A stretch of DNA of 64,000 bases from Acetobacter oryzifermentans (GTDB lineage Bacteria; Pseudomonadota; Alphaproteobacteria; Acetobacterales; Acetobacteraceae): NCBI RefSeq assembly GCF_001628715.1, contig NZ_CP011120.1, positions 2,376,501 to 2,440,500 on the forward strand, given 5' to 3'. Each line of letters opens with the position of its first letter. The stretch's first letter is position 1. The notes beneath the pieces are model-generated. The model worked only from the letters and a program-made list of their open reading frames with translations. It was not told where the DNA came from and searched no databases. Position numbers and translations under genes: made by a program. Shown here one piece after another: positions 17,681 through 27,959 of this stretch.

Positions 17681-19135
17681 TTAGAAAGAAGGCTTTTCGT
17701 GAAGAGCGGATACCAGACGTGTAATGGTATGTGCCTTCAAAGCTTCTGGCCCACCTTCCGTGCCATAACCAGAATCTTTCATGCCACCAAACGGCACTTC
17801 TGGCACGCCAATACCATGGTGATTGACAGCAACCATCCCGGCTTCCAGCTTTTCGCCCAGCAGGCGCTCCGTGCGTTCACAACGCGTGTAAACATAAGCC
17901 GCTAAGCCATATGGTAGGCGGTTGGCTTCCTTTACAGCGTCCGCCAGATCAGAATACTCATCCATAATGGCAATCGGGCCAAAGGGCTCTTCCTGCATAA
18001 CCCGCATTTCCAGCGTTGGCTTCAGCACCAATGTGGGTGGGAAGAAGCACCCATCATTCGGCATGGAAATATCAGGCTGCCAAAGTTCAGCGCCTTTCTG
18101 GCGGGCATCATCCACCAGTTCGGTCAATGCTTTTACGCGGCGCTCATTCACCAATGGCCCCATGGTAACGCCTTCATCCAGACCATTGCCAATCTTAAGC
18201 GCGCTCATCTGGGCTTTGAATTTTTCAATAAAGGGCGCTGCAATTTCCTTGTGTAAAAGGAAACGTGTGGGAGCAATGCACACTTGCCCGGCATTACGGA
18301 ACTTGGCGGCTGCCAAACGTTCGGCTGCGGCATCCAGATCTGCATCCGGGCACACAATAACCGGGCCATGGCCACCCAGTTCCATAGTGACCGGCTTCAT
18401 CTGCGCGCCAGCCAATGCGGCCAGATGCTTGCCGACAGGCGTAGACCCCGTAAAGGAAATCTTGCGCACAACTGGATGCGCAATCAGATACTCAGAAATT
18501 TCCGCTGGCACACCATACACCAGAGAAACCGCACCTGCCGGAATACCGGCATCACAAAAACACCGGATCAGTTCTGCCGGAGAAGCTGGCGTATCTTCCG
18601 GAGCCTTTACAATAACCCCACACCCGGCACCCAAGGCAGCACCCAACTTGCGTGCAATCTGGTTGATGGGAAAGTTCCACGGCGTAAAGGCAGCCACAAC
18701 ACCTACAGGGCGGTGCAGTACACGCTGTTCTACATAAGGGGCGCGCGGGGGCACCAATTCATCATTTAGGCGACGGCCTTCTTCACCAAAATATTCAATA
18801 ACACCAGCCGCACCCTGAATTTCAATAATCGCTTGAGCAAGGGGCTTGCCCTGCTCTTCGCTCATAATACGGCCAATCTGCTCTGCCCGTTCACGCAGCA
18901 GATCTGCCGCCTTGCGCATAATCACAAAGCGATCCCACGCAGTAAGGTTACGCCATGCTTCGTAACCCGCCTGCGCACCCGCAACCACTTTTTCCAGATC
19001 AGTTTTGGAGGCATGAGCAACCTGCCCAATAATCTGGCCCGTAGCCGGATTGGTTACCGGAATGGTGCGACCATCTGCCGCATCTTGCCATTTCCCGGCC
19101 ACCAACAGCTGCGTGCGTATTTCTTTTTCTGACAT
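17681..19135 (-). CDS. gabD: NAD(P)-dependent aldehyde dehydrogenase, succinate-semialdehyde dehydrogenase type
   Basis: 484 residues of the ALDH superfamily. Visible are FTPWNFPINQIARK, the glycine motif FTGSTPVGK, catalytic Glu in MELGGHGP and catalytic Cys in NAGQVCIAPTR. The C-terminal GVPEVPFGGMKDSGYGTEGG is typical of the GabD / ketoglutarate-semialdehyde subgroup. It oxidises a cytosolic aldehyde to its acid. Length fits the family. The exact substrate is uncertain, since related acetic acid bacterial enzymes act on several aldehydes. Confidence 0.83.
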   Translation of the reverse strand: MSEKEIRTQLLVAGKWQDAADGRTIPVTNPATGQIIGQVAHASKTDLEKVVAGAQAGYEAWRNLTAWDRFVIMRKAADLLRERAEQIGRIMSEEQGKPLAQAIIEIQGAAGVIEYFGEEGRRLNDELVPPRAPYVEQRVLHRPVGVVAAFTPWNFPINQIARKLGAALGAGCGVIVKAPEDTPASPAELIRCFCDAGIPAGAVSLVYGVPAEISEYLIAHPVVRKISFTGSTPVGKHLAALAGAQMKPVTMELGGHGPVIVCPDADLDAAAERLAAAKFRNAGQVCIAPTRFLLHKEIAAPFIEKFKAQMSALKIGNGLDEGVTMGPLVNERRVKALTELVDDARQKGAELWQPDISMPNDGCFFPPTLVLKPTLEMRVMQEEPFGPIAIMDEYSDLADAVKEANRLPYGLAAYVYTRCERTERLLGEKLEAGMVAVNHHGIGVPEVPFGGMKDSGYGTEGGPEALKAHTITRLVSALHEKPSF

Positions 19136-19335
19136 CTACATCTCTCAAGCAGAACGGGCAGACATCCACCATGGAGCCTTTGTCCGGATTTTTTTTGCTG
19201 ACACCATTTTATGTACTGCCATGCAAGAAAAAAGAGGTCTATACACCCCAGCGCATAATGGCCTCCTACCCGGTTCAGTTCCATACCGGCAGAGCTATTA
19301 TCCTTCAAACCCTCAGTTGTATCAGTAGAAAGCCC

Positions 19336-20532
19336 ATGCTTTTCAAAACCCTGTCCGGTCAGACAATAATCGGGCTGTGCGCCTTATTTGCCGCCACTTT
19401 TACGGCCATTACCAGCGAAGTTGCCCCTGTAGGGTTGCTGATAGATATGGCGAATTCCTTCCATATTACGGAAGGTAAAGCTGGTCTGGCCGTAAGCGCA
19501 TATGCGCTGGTTGTGGCACTGGCGGCGGTGCCGCTTACCATTCTTACAGCCAGAATCAACCGCAAGACACTCATGCTTTGGGCTCTGATTGGTTATATCG
19601 CCTCTAATCTGATTGCCGCTTTGGCTCCTACCTTTGCCATTTTATGCTTGGGCCGTGCCGTGGGCGGGGCTGCCCATGCGCTTATGATGTCCATTGTTTC
19701 TGCCTATGCTGCGCATCTGGTACCCCCTCGCATGACAGGACGCGCCATTTCGTTTGTGTTTGGTGGCACATCGTTGGGGTCTGTTCTGGGGGTTCCCGGC
19801 ACTGCTGCTATTGGGCAATTGGCAGGCTGGCGGGTTTCCATGATGGTGGTTACGGGTTTAGCCACCATTCTAACCGTATGCATCGCATTTTTTCTGCCCA
19901 AGGTGAATGCTTCCTCCAGCTCCGTGCATCTCCCTTCATTTCGCACCCCCGGTGTTGCTCGGGTTTTTGCGGTAGTGATTACCGTAAATACATTGTTCTT
20001 TTTGGGGCATAACCTTCTGTACACCTATGTTTCACCTCTGCTCATGTCTCATGGGTTGCCTGAAAGCGCGCTCAGCATTGCCCTGCTGGTTACAGGTGGC
20101 GTGAGTATTCTTGGGCTATGGGCTGCCGGACAGATGGTGGATTCCAAACCGGCACTTGGGCTGCTGGTAGCTGGCCTGATTACCGCATGTGGCATGGGTG
20201 CACTCTGCGGTTCTCTCCTTAGCGGATGGAGCGCGGTTGCGGCTGTTGGCCTATGGTGTGCCGGTTATGCCGCCCTTATCCCGGTTATTATGTCTGGCGC
20301 TATCCGTAGCCGCGCCACAACGGCTGATATTGCCGGTGCGGCCGTAAACGCCAGCAGCAATGTGGGTATTTTGTTTGGTTCCGCCGCAGGCGGAATGATT
20401 CTGAACACAGCTGGACTTTCTGTTTTACCGCCCATGGCTGTTGGTATTGTTATAATGGCTACAGCATTAGGGCTATGCAGCCCCGTTGCCTTCCCCCGCG
20501 TGTTGCATGATCATTCAGAATCTGAAAGCTGA
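19336..20532 (+). CDS. MFS transporter (DHA1-type sugar/drug exporter family)
   Basis: 398 residues with about twelve hydrophobic segments. Helix 1-2 carries EVAPVGLLIDMANSF and a loop 2-3 ARINRKTLML; GRAVGGAAHAL and RMTGRAISFVFGGTSLGSVLGVPGTAAIGQLAGWR match the motif C / helix 5 region of the arabinose efflux (AraJ/NepI-like) group. It is likely an inner-membrane proton antiporter exporting a small metabolite or drug. Start at ATG 19336; the frame is open to 19171 but without family similarity. Confidence 0.82.
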   Translation: MLFKTLSGQTIIGLCALFAATFTAITSEVAPVGLLIDMANSFHITEGKAGLAVSAYALVVALAAVPLTILTARINRKTLMLWALIGYIASNLIAALAPTFAILCLGRAVGGAAHALMMSIVSAYAAHLVPPRMTGRAISFVFGGTSLGSVLGVPGTAAIGQLAGWRVSMMVVTGLATILTVCIAFFLPKVNASSSSVHLPSFRTPGVARVFAVVITVNTLFFLGHNLLYTYVSPLLMSHGLPESALSIALLVTGGVSILGLWAAGQMVDSKPALGLLVAGLITACGMGALCGSLLSGWSAVAAVGLWCAGYAALIPVIMSGAIRSRATTADIAGAAVNASSNVGILFGSAAGGMILNTAGLSVLPPMAVGIVIMATALGLCSPVAFPRVLHDHSESES

Positions 20533-20546
20533 CACATAGCTGACGG

Positions 20547-21101
20547 TTATAAATCTTTCCCTTTAAGCACCAGTGGCAGCCCGGCTGCCACAAAAACAAC
20601 TTGCCCTGCCTGTGCCGCTATCCGCTGGTGCAGGCGCCCTGCCTCATCCCTAAAACGGCGGGCCAAAGCGTTTTCCGGCACAATCCCCAACCCAACTTCA
20701 TTGCCTACAAGAATGGTGGGGGCCAAGCGCTCCGGCAACACCTCCAGCAGATAGTGTGTTGCCTCCTCAATATTTTGGTCATCCAGCAACATATTGGTCA
20801 CCCATAAGGTCAGGCAATCTACCAACACAGGCAGATGTGCATAGGTTTTTAACACCCATGCAATATCCAGCGGTTCCTCAACCGTTTGCCAACCCTGCTC
20901 TGTTCGGCTGGCCTTGTGGTGTTCAATACGCTCCTGCATTTCTGCATCAAATGCCCGACCAGTCGCCAGATAGATCCAAGGAGAAGGCAAGGCTGTCAGC
21001 ATTGCTTCGGCTAAACCACTTTTTCCTGAACGTGCGCCCCCCAAAATCAGAACAGTGCCCTGCGCCCCTGTTTCTGTTGGATTGAGAGATAGGACACTCA
21101 T
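20547..21101 (-). CDS. cobU: Adenosylcobinamide kinase / adenosylcobinamide-phosphate guanylyltransferase
   Basis: 184 residues (CobP in Pseudomonas denitrificans naming). The P-loop GGARSGKS is near the N-terminus; VDCLTLWVTNML and VGNEVGLGIVPENALARRFRDEAGRLHQ are family blocks. It phosphorylates adenosylcobinamide and then transfers GMP, preparing the nucleotide loop for CobS. Divergent from cobT with 61 bp between the starts. Confidence 0.93.
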   Translation of the reverse strand: MSVLSLNPTETGAQGTVLILGGARSGKSGLAEAMLTALPSPWIYLATGRAFDAEMQERIEHHKASRTEQGWQTVEEPLDIAWVLKTYAHLPVLVDCLTLWVTNMLLDDQNIEEATHYLLEVLPERLAPTILVGNEVGLGIVPENALARRFRDEAGRLHQRIAAQAGQVVFVAAGLPLVLKGKDL

Positions 21102-21162
21102 GGTATATGCGCCTCACTATTTTTGTTTGCTTACATCCTTATAACAGCACAAAATCAACGGC

Positions 21163-22212
21163 ATGCCATCATCTCCTTCTTTTTCTAACGCGCCACTCTG
21201 CCTTGGTTCCATGCGGGAACTCAGAAGCCTGTGTAGCGACTTGCCGCAGACAGATAAGATGGCCCAAAACGCCATTGCCCAGCGCGAACAGCAACTTACC
21301 AAGCCAGAAGGTAGCCTCGGCCGCCTTGAAGAGCTTACAAGCTGGCTAGGGGGGTGGCAGAAACGTGCCACACCAAAGCTGGAAAATGTGCAGGTTTTGG
21401 TTTTTGCAGGAAACCACGGCGTAACGCAGCAAGGAATCTCCCTCTGGCCTTCTGATGTTACAGCTCAAATGGTCAGCAATTTCCGTAACGGAGGGGCTGC
21501 CATCAACCAGATAGCCAAAACAGTTGGCGCATCCTTACACGTTATTCCTGTGCATGATCTGCAGCCTACGGCCGATTTTACGCATGAAGCGGCCATGACA
21601 GAGCAGAATTTTTTGCAAGCTGTCACACTTGGTTACAACGCCGTTTCATCTCACTGCGATCTCTTGTGCTTGGGCGAAATGGGTATTGGAAACACCACTG
21701 CCGCAGCCACTTTGGCAGCAGCCTTGTTTAAGGAAAGCGGCATCATCTGGGCCGGACGCGGCACCGGTGCGGATGATGCCGGATTGAAACGTAAAGCCGC
21801 AGTTATTGACGCAGCACTTAGCCTGCATCGGCAAGCTTGTTCTGATCCATTAGAAGCTGCACGCTGTGTTGGCGGATACGAACTGGCGGCCACATTGGGC
21901 GCCACATTGGCTGCCAGGCATAAAAGCGTACCTATTCTGTTAGATGGCTTTGTTTGCACGGCTGCGGCCGCACCTCTTGCACGCTTGCACGCTGATGGGC
22001 TGGCCCATACCTGCCTTTCACATTGCGCGACCACAACAGGACAAACACATCGCCTTGCCTCTTATGTAAATCTAGAACCTCTTTTGGGATTGGGCCTCAG
22101 GTTAGGAGAAGGTTCTGGCGCAGCGCTTGCAGTTTCTATCATACGGGCAGCGCTTGCCTGCCACACAGGTATGGCTACTTTTGCAGAAGCCGCGGTAAGC
22201 CAGAAAACATGA
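21163..22212 (+). CDS. cobT: Nicotinate-nucleotide:dimethylbenzimidazole phosphoribosyltransferase
   Basis: 349 residues with the typical KPEGSLGRLEEL, FAGNHGV, GNTTAAATL and catalytic-Glu-type C-terminal region (EGSGAALAVSIIRAAL). It makes alpha-ribazole phosphate from dimethylbenzimidazole, the product of the bluB gene of this cluster. CobU in P. denitrificans naming. Its TGA overlaps the ATG of cobS. Confidence 0.93.
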   Translation: MPSSPSFSNAPLCLGSMRELRSLCSDLPQTDKMAQNAIAQREQQLTKPEGSLGRLEELTSWLGGWQKRATPKLENVQVLVFAGNHGVTQQGISLWPSDVTAQMVSNFRNGGAAINQIAKTVGASLHVIPVHDLQPTADFTHEAAMTEQNFLQAVTLGYNAVSSHCDLLCLGEMGIGNTTAAATLAAALFKESGIIWAGRGTGADDAGLKRKAAVIDAALSLHRQACSDPLEAARCVGGYELAATLGATLAARHKSVPILLDGFVCTAAAAPLARLHADGLAHTCLSHCATTTGQTHRLASYVNLEPLLGLGLRLGEGSGAALAVSIIRAALACHTGMATFAEAAVSQKT

Positions 22213-23042
22213 CCTCTTCTGGCCGCCTTTCTATACCAGATACATTACGTTTACATCTGGCCTGTGGTGTTGGGCTTCTTACGCGCATACCTGTTGGCTG
22301 GCTGTTGCCATCTGCTTACAAAAACAGTTCCGCTTCTTGGCCCTTGGCACAATCCATCTGGTGCTGGCCTCTTATTGGTGCAGGCATTGGAATATGTGCC
22401 GGTGGCCTGTCCACATTATTACAATGTCGCCATATTCCGCCTCTGGCAGCCGCAGGCATAGCTTTAGGGATGCAAATTCTTGTAACAGGCGGTCTTCATG
22501 AAGATGGCTTGGCCGATACCGCGGATAGTTCTGGCGGCATGACACCTGAACGCAAACTGGAAATTATGCGTGACAGCCGTATTGGAAGTTACGGTGTTCT
22601 GGCTTTATGTTTGGCAACCTTAATACGCGCGGGCGTGCTTTCATCTATACATTCCATCGCACTGGCTTGCCTAATATGTGGCATTGCTGGCTGTCTGGCA
22701 CGTGGCGCATTTTTGGTTGTTACAAAAACAATTCCACCGGCCCGGCCTGATGGTCTGGCACGATCACTTTACCCTTTGGCACAGCGTAATCTAACAATTG
22801 CTTTGGCTGTAATAATCTGTCTTTGCATTTTACTGACAGTATTTTTAATGCCAGCACCACTTACAGTAGCATGTTTGCTAACATTTATAGTTTTTCCTAT
22901 TCTACTGGCTTTGGCGGTAGCTTTGCTGATAGCCCGATATGCACAACATAAACTTGGTGGCTACACAGGTGATATTCTGGGTGCCTGCGCCGTTATAACC
23001 GAATGCACGATCATGACGGCATTATCTGCGCTTTTTTATTAA
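22209..23042 (+). CDS. cobS: Adenosylcobinamide-GDP ribazoletransferase (cobalamin synthase)
   Basis: 277 residues, polytopic inner-membrane protein. TGGLHEDGLADTADSSGG with DSRIGSYG is the metal-binding family signature. It joins adenosylcobinamide-GDP and alpha-ribazole to give cobalamin. CobV in P. denitrificans naming. The start is the ATG overlapping the cobT stop; the longer frame from 22023 only overlaps cobT. The stop overlaps the stop of the convergent decarboxylase gene by a few bases. Confidence 0.92.
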   Translation: MTSSGRLSIPDTLRLHLACGVGLLTRIPVGWLLPSAYKNSSASWPLAQSIWCWPLIGAGIGICAGGLSTLLQCRHIPPLAAAGIALGMQILVTGGLHEDGLADTADSSGGMTPERKLEIMRDSRIGSYGVLALCLATLIRAGVLSSIHSIALACLICGIAGCLARGAFLVVTKTIPPARPDGLARSLYPLAQRNLTIALAVIICLCILLTVFLMPAPLTVACLLTFIVFPILLALAVALLIARYAQHKLGGYTGDILGACAVITECTIMTALSALFY

Positions 23043-24157
23043 AGCGTATGCCAAGCCTGCAAAGCTGCTTCTAACCTGCGCCATTGCACCTCGGAAGCTG
23101 GTAGCCCCATACGCAGCCAGTGCGCATTATAAGGAAAAATCCGGGTTACGATGCCTTGCTGACAAAGATGCTGCCATAACTCTGCTGCACGTTCACATTC
23201 TACCAACTCAAACAAAACAGCTTGGCCTTTATGGCTTAAGCCCGCTTTAGTCAGCAATTTTTTTAGGCGTGAACTGGCAGCATACAGTTTGGTTGATGTC
23301 TGTTTTAACCATTCCTTATCCTGCAAGGCTTGGCACCCAACTGCCAGCGCAATGGTGCTAACGGGCCATGACCCTAATAAATCTCGCGCATATGCAGCCA
23401 CACTGGGTTGAGCCAACAAAAACCCAAGCCGTACCCCGGGCAATCCATAAGTTTTTCCAAAAGAGCGTAAAACCAGTAAAGCTGGATGCGGCAGGGCAGA
23501 TGCAACGCTCTGACCAGTAATATCTGCAAAAGCCTCGTCCACCACCAACCAGCTTCCCGCTGCCTGACAGATATTGGCCAGATCCAGCAAGTGCGAGGCT
23601 CCTATCAAACGCCCATCAGGATTATTGGGATTACAGATAATACATACCGTATTTTTTTGCTGTGCCGCCAACTGTAGCTGAGCGAAATCAAGCACCTCGG
23701 ATACCGGAATACCGTTCTTTTTCCATGCTTGCATATGTCCAGAATAAGTGGAGCCTAATATGCACGCTCGTTCTGCCTTCAGCACCCGTGGCAACAAAGC
23801 AATCAAGCTCTGGCTTCCTCCACCTGCAACCACCATGCTGGGGTCAGAAACACCATATGCTGTCGCAGCCGCCATCTGTAACGCAGCTTCTTCTGCCTCC
23901 TCCGGTAATGTATGCAAAGCAGATAGATCAGGCAGTTTGGCCGGATAAGCAAAAGGGCTGATGCCTGTAGAAAGGTCTACAAATGGTTGCGGTGCGTTTG
24001 CAAACATCTGCATAACTTTTTGCACCTGCCCCCCATGTGCAGGAATATGGCTTGACGCTGATGAAGATTTTGAAGGCATCACAGAAACCGCAGGTGCCTG
24101 TTGCGGCGGATACCCCTTGCCTTCTTGCCGCTTTTCCCGCACGCCTGCATCTGCCAT
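23039..24157 (-). CDS. cobC: CobC/CobD-type PLP enzyme (threonine-phosphate decarboxylase)
   Basis: 372 residues of the class I aminotransferase fold. The PLP lysine lies in VLRSFGKTYGLPGVRLGFLL; GGGSQSLIALLPR, NPNNPDGR and VVDEAFAD are also present. It supplies (R)-1-amino-2-propanol phosphate for the cobinamide side arm. The annotated ATG at 24157 has AAGGA upstream and shares bases with the opposing cbiB ATG; MPSKSSS at 24079 is an alternative start. Confidence 0.88.
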   Translation of the reverse strand: MADAGVREKRQEGKGYPPQQAPAVSVMPSKSSSASSHIPAHGGQVQKVMQMFANAPQPFVDLSTGISPFAYPAKLPDLSALHTLPEEAEEAALQMAAATAYGVSDPSMVVAGGGSQSLIALLPRVLKAERACILGSTYSGHMQAWKKNGIPVSEVLDFAQLQLAAQQKNTVCIICNPNNPDGRLIGASHLLDLANICQAAGSWLVVDEAFADITGQSVASALPHPALLVLRSFGKTYGLPGVRLGFLLAQPSVAAYARDLLGSWPVSTIALAVGCQALQDKEWLKQTSTKLYAASSRLKKLLTKAGLSHKGQAVLFELVECERAAELWQHLCQQGIVTRIFPYNAHWLRMGLPASEVQWRRLEAALQAWHTL

Positions 24158-25145
24158 GCTGCTTTATCCTTTTTCTATAACCCTGCCCGTTGCCGCCATG
24201 GCTGCGGGGCTGGAAGCCTTGTGCGGATATCCTGCACCGCTGTTTGCTGCAATAAGCCACCCTGTTGTGTGGATTGGCTTCTTGATAAACAGGCTGGAGC
24301 GGACGTTCAACAGGCCAGAGTGGTCAGATACAGCACGCCGGATATCCGGTTTTTTCGCGCTGTTGCTGCTTGTCGGTATTCCCGTCGGGCTTACGATATT
24401 TATACTCCATATCGGTTATATGTTTTTGCCGCCGCTTTTCATGCTTGGTGTACAGGCTGTTACGGCCTGTACACTGGTAGCTCAGAAATCTTTGTGGGTG
24501 CATGTCAAAGCAGTTGCCTCAGCGCTTCAACAGGTCGGATTAGAAGGTGGCCGCACAGCTGTAAGCCAAATTGTAGGGCGAGATACATCCGTACTGGATG
24601 AAACTGGCGTTGTGCGTGCCGCGCTTGAAAGTCTGGCAGAAAACTTCTCCGACGGCATTGTTGCGCCCTTATTTTGGACTGCACTGCTCGGCTTACCCGG
24701 AACTGTATTTTACAAAGCCATCAACACGGCAGACAGCATGATCGGCCATCTTAACCCACGTTATGCTGCATTTGGCATGGCTGCTGCCAAAATGGATGAT
24801 CTCATTAACCTGCCAGCTTCCCGCTTGGCCGCTTTGTGTATCCTGCTATCCACACGCCCCACACAGTGGCGCACGATTTGCTCCACCGTGTGGCGAGATG
24901 CCAGCCGCCATCGCTCCCCTAATGCTGGATGGCCTGAAACAGCTCTGGCCACTGCCCTTGGCGTAAAGTTTGGGGGCCCCCGCAATTATGCAGGAACTGT
25001 GGTTGATGATGGGTGGATTGGAGAAGGCACCACAACGGCCACCCTACATGATCTGGAGCGCGGCCTTATCCTTTACCGCAGGGCTTGTGGTATTCTGATA
25101 GGTGGCTTGCTGCTGGCCGCTATTGGCTGCATGATAAAGGCATGA
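24156..25145 (+). CDS. cbiB: Adenosylcobinamide-phosphate synthase
   Basis: 329 residues, several membrane segments (CobD in P. denitrificans naming). Family features include HPVVWIGFLINRLER near the N-terminus, SLAENFSDGIVAPLFW, and FYKAINTADSMIGHLNPRY. It attaches the aminopropanol arm to adenosylcobyric acid, together with the adjacent PLP enzyme. The ATG at 24156 overlaps the opposite-strand start, and no ribosome site is evident. Its stop overlaps the bluB start. Confidence 0.9.
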   Translation: MLLYPFSITLPVAAMAAGLEALCGYPAPLFAAISHPVVWIGFLINRLERTFNRPEWSDTARRISGFFALLLLVGIPVGLTIFILHIGYMFLPPLFMLGVQAVTACTLVAQKSLWVHVKAVASALQQVGLEGGRTAVSQIVGRDTSVLDETGVVRAALESLAENFSDGIVAPLFWTALLGLPGTVFYKAINTADSMIGHLNPRYAAFGMAAAKMDDLINLPASRLAALCILLSTRPTQWRTICSTVWRDASRHRSPNAGWPETALATALGVKFGGPRNYAGTVVDDGWIGEGTTTATLHDLERGLILYRRACGILIGGLLLAAIGCMIKA

Positions 25146-25780
25146 CAGCACCTTTTTTCTCACCTTCTTTTCAGAACCAATTAGAGCAACTGCTTATATG
25201 GCGGCGGGATGTGCGGCATTTTCGTACAGCACCTGTGCCAACACCTGTATTGGATGAACTGCTGGAAACAGCCTGCTTGGCACCCTCAGTTGGGCTAAGC
25301 GAGCCATGGCGCTTTGTGCTGGTAAATGATTCCAACCGCCGCGATGCCATCCGCAAGAACTTTATGCGCAGCAATACGCAAGAACTGGAAGGGCGAGAAG
25401 GAAAAGACGCCCAGCGTTATGCGCGGCTAAAACTTGCCGGGCTGGATGATGCCCCTCACCATATAGCCGTATTTTGTGAGACCAATCCTCAACAGGGACG
25501 TGGGCTTGGACGGGCTACTATGCCACAAACCACCACATGGTCTGCCGTTATGGCCATTCACACTTTTTGGTTGGCTGCTACGGCCCACGGCGTTGGGGTA
25601 GGATGGGTTTCCATCCTTAATCCACAGGAAGCACATGCAGCTTTAAGCGTAGAGCCCAACTGGCAGTTTCTGGCTTACCTATGTGTTGGCTTTCCGGAAC
25701 AACATGCCAACACACCAGAGCTTGAACGCCGAGGGTGGGAAAAACGTAACCCTGCAAGAAGACAGTGGATTCAGCGTTAA
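25142..25780 (+). CDS. bluB: 5,6-dimethylbenzimidazole synthase
   Basis: 212 residues of the nitroreductase-like BluB family: WRRDVRHFRTAPVP, APSVGLSEPWRFVLV, and HTFWLAATAHGVGVGWVSIL. BluB consumes FMNH2 and oxygen to make dimethylbenzimidazole, the lower ligand of cobalamin. The ATG overlaps the cbiB stop (ATGA). Its presence means the organism can make true cobalamin aerobically. Confidence 0.93.
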   Translation: MTAPFFSPSFQNQLEQLLIWRRDVRHFRTAPVPTPVLDELLETACLAPSVGLSEPWRFVLVNDSNRRDAIRKNFMRSNTQELEGREGKDAQRYARLKLAGLDDAPHHIAVFCETNPQQGRGLGRATMPQTTTWSAVMAIHTFWLAATAHGVGVGWVSILNPQEAHAALSVEPNWQFLAYLCVGFPEQHANTPELERRGWEKRNPARRQWIQR

Positions 25781-25797
25781 AGTAGTTGTCGTTTTTT

Positions 25798-27336
25798 TTA
25801 AATACCAGCCGGTACAGTAGCCAACTGCAACAAGACATCTAGATCAATGTGCTGTTCCAAATGGTTTGCCAACGCATCCAGCGCTTGTTCTACACTTTGA
25901 TCATGCTGCGCTGGTAAATCTGCCCCGGCAGCATACCATATGCCATCTGGTTGAAATGCAGCCCCACCTACACGCGCAAGCAAAGCCATACGCGCAGCCC
26001 GGTGGTTAAAAATGCCATGCAGATAAGTGCCCCATACACGCCCATTTGCAGAAACAGCACCTTCCGGATGGTTATCCATGTATATCAAGGGGCTTTGGCA
26101 ATCAGCCCCTGTTGTTTGGCCCACATGCATTTCGTATCCAGAAACTTTACTGCCTTCTGCCGCCAGTTTTCCTTCCTTGTGTTCTAGACTTTTATCTCGG
26201 CTTAAAACTGTATCAATTTTTAACAGCCCCAACCCTGCCGTCTGTCCTACAGCGCCTTCTGTTCCATAAGGATCAGCCACCGTAGCACCCAACATCTGAT
26301 AGCCACCACAAATACCCATCACATAACCACCATTGGCAGCATGTTCTGCAATCTGCTTGTCCCATTTCTGTTCTTTCAAACAAGCAAGGTCAGATAATGT
26401 CGCTTTCGATCCGGGCAATATAATCAGATCGCATTCTGGCAAAGGCTCGCCACGTTTAGACAAGATAAGGTGCACACCGGGTTCTGCATACAGTGGATCC
26501 AGATCATCAAAATTGGCGATCATCGGCAAATGAGGCACAACAACACGTAGCGGCGCATTCTGATCTAAGTTTGCTTTTGAGTGCCTTACTGCATGCGCAA
26601 GTTTTTCATCCAGATCTGCGGCATCTTCTGCTGGCAGGGTTCTCACCTCTGGCAAATCCGGCACAAGCCCTAAAGGCTGCCACCCTGTACGTTCGGCAAT
26701 AAACTGCATGCCATCAGCAAACAGTGTTGGATCACCCCGCATGCGGTTTACAATAAAACCTTTGATCCGTTGGGCATCTTTCTGACTTATAACAACTTGT
26801 GTACCCACAAGGCTGGCAATCACTCCGCCTCTATCTATATCTCCCACAAGCACGACCGGAGCATTTACAGCTTCTGCAAACCCCATATTGGCAATATCAT
26901 GCGCTCGTAAATTTACTTCAGAAGCAGACCCAGCACCTTCTATCAAAACCAAGTCTGCCTTTGCGGCAAGTTTTACAAAGCTTTGCAAAACGGCTGGCAT
27001 CAGAAGTGCTTTTCGGCTCTGATAATCCCGCGCTTGCACTGTTTCCTCAATCCGCCCCCGCACAACAAGCTGTGCGCCTGTCTCACCCTGTGGTTTGAGC
27101 AAAACTGGGTTCATATCAACGCTTGCAGGTACCCCACAGGCACGCGCCTGCAAAGCTTGAGCACGCCCAATTTCACCACCATCCCATGTTACAGCGGCAT
27201 TATTGGACATATTCTGCGGTTTAAACGGCAAAACCCGCAGCCCTCGCCGGGTAAAGGCACGCGCAAGGCCTGCAACGAGTGTTGATTTTCCGACACTAGA
27301 CCCTGTGCCCTGCACCATCAGAACACGGGTGCTCAA
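25798..27336 (-). CDS. cobQ: Cobyric acid synthase (glutamine-hydrolysing)
   Basis: 512 residues. The N-terminal P-loop domain ([10 protein letters not shown]) and [10 protein letters not shown] are diagnostic. The C-terminal glutaminase domain has the Cys in [12 protein letters not shown] and a His in GTYLHGIF. It amidates four carboxylates of adenosylcobyrinic acid a,c-diamide. Its start overlaps the cobO stop by 4 nt. Confidence 0.95.
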   Translation of the reverse strand: MSTRVLMVQGTGSSVGKSTLVAGLARAFTRRGLRVLPFKPQNMSNNAAVTWDGGEIGRAQALQARACGVPASVDMNPVLLKPQGETGAQLVVRGRIEETVQARDYQSRKALLMPAVLQSFVKLAAKADLVLIEGAGSASEVNLRAHDIANMGFAEAVNAPVVLVGDIDRGGVIASLVGTQVVISQKDAQRIKGFIVNRMRGDPTLFADGMQFIAERTGWQPLGLVPDLPEVRTLPAEDAADLDEKLAHAVRHSKANLDQNAPLRVVVPHLPMIANFDDLDPLYAEPGVHLILSKRGEPLPECDLIILPGSKATLSDLACLKEQKWDKQIAEHAANGGYVMGICGGYQMLGATVADPYGTEGAVGQTAGLGLLKIDTVLSRDKSLEHKEGKLAAEGSKVSGYEMHVGQTTGADCQSPLIYMDNHPEGAVSANGRVWGTYLHGIFNHRAARMALLARVGGAAFQPDGIWYAAGADLPAQHDQSVEQALDALANHLEQHIDLDVLLQLATVPAGI

Positions 27337-27959
27337 AACTCTATGCCTTCCTGCGCTTTTACACCCGCTTTGAAATGATGTTTCACCACTGTCATTTCAG
27401 TTACCAAATCAGCCGCTTCCAGCATGGCTTCCTTGGCATTGCGGCCTGTTACGGCAACGTGCAAGCTTGCCGGGCGTGCTGCAATATCTGCAAGAACTTG
27501 CTCCATAGGTAGGTAATCATACCTTAATGCAATGTTCAGTTCATCCAAGATCACCAACCCAACATCTGGGTTTGCCAACGCTTGTTGAGCAACATGCCAT
27601 GCACGTTGGCATGCAGCAATATCCCGCGCCTTATCCTGCGTTTCCCACGTAAAACCTTCACCCAACGCGTGCCATTCTACCAAATCCTCAAAGCGTTCTA
27701 GCGCCTTGCGTTCTCCCGTATGCCATGCCCCTTTGATAAACTGCACCACAACAACACGCCGGCCATACCCCAACATCCGCAAAGCCAGACCAAACGCCGC
27801 AGTAGATTTTCCTTTTCCGGAACCTGTATTTACAATCAACAGGCCTTTTTCCACTGTTTTGCTGGCAACTTCTTTATCCTGCACAGCTTTGCGTTTTTGC
27901 ATTTTGGTACGATGATGCTCTGCATCCTGTAATAATGCTGGCTTTTGCGGATCTATCAT
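27333..27959 (-). CDS. cobO: Cob(I)yrinic acid a,c-diamide adenosyltransferase
   Basis: 208 residues from the ATG at 27959, which forms an ATGA overlap with the upstream phosphatase gene; a GTG at 27968 is also possible. [20 protein letters not shown] is the CobA/CobO P-loop block, with [13 protein letters not shown] and [10 protein letters not shown] later. It adds the upper adenosyl ligand using ATP. Confidence 0.94.
   Translation of the reverse strand: MIDPQKPALLQDAEHHRTKMQKRKAVQDKEVASKTVEKGLLIVNTGSGKGKSTAAFGLALRMLGYGRRVVVVQFIKGAWHTGERKALERFEDLVEWHALGEGFTWETQDKARDIAACQRAWHVAQQALANPDVGLVILDELNIALRYDYLPMEQVLADIAARPASLHVAVTGRNAKEAMLEAADLVTEMTVVKHHFKAGVKAQEGIEF

Noticed and set aside
17922-18737. 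271-codon plus-strand frame
   Set aside because: Antisense to the aldehyde dehydrogenase, whose catalytic motifs are intact.
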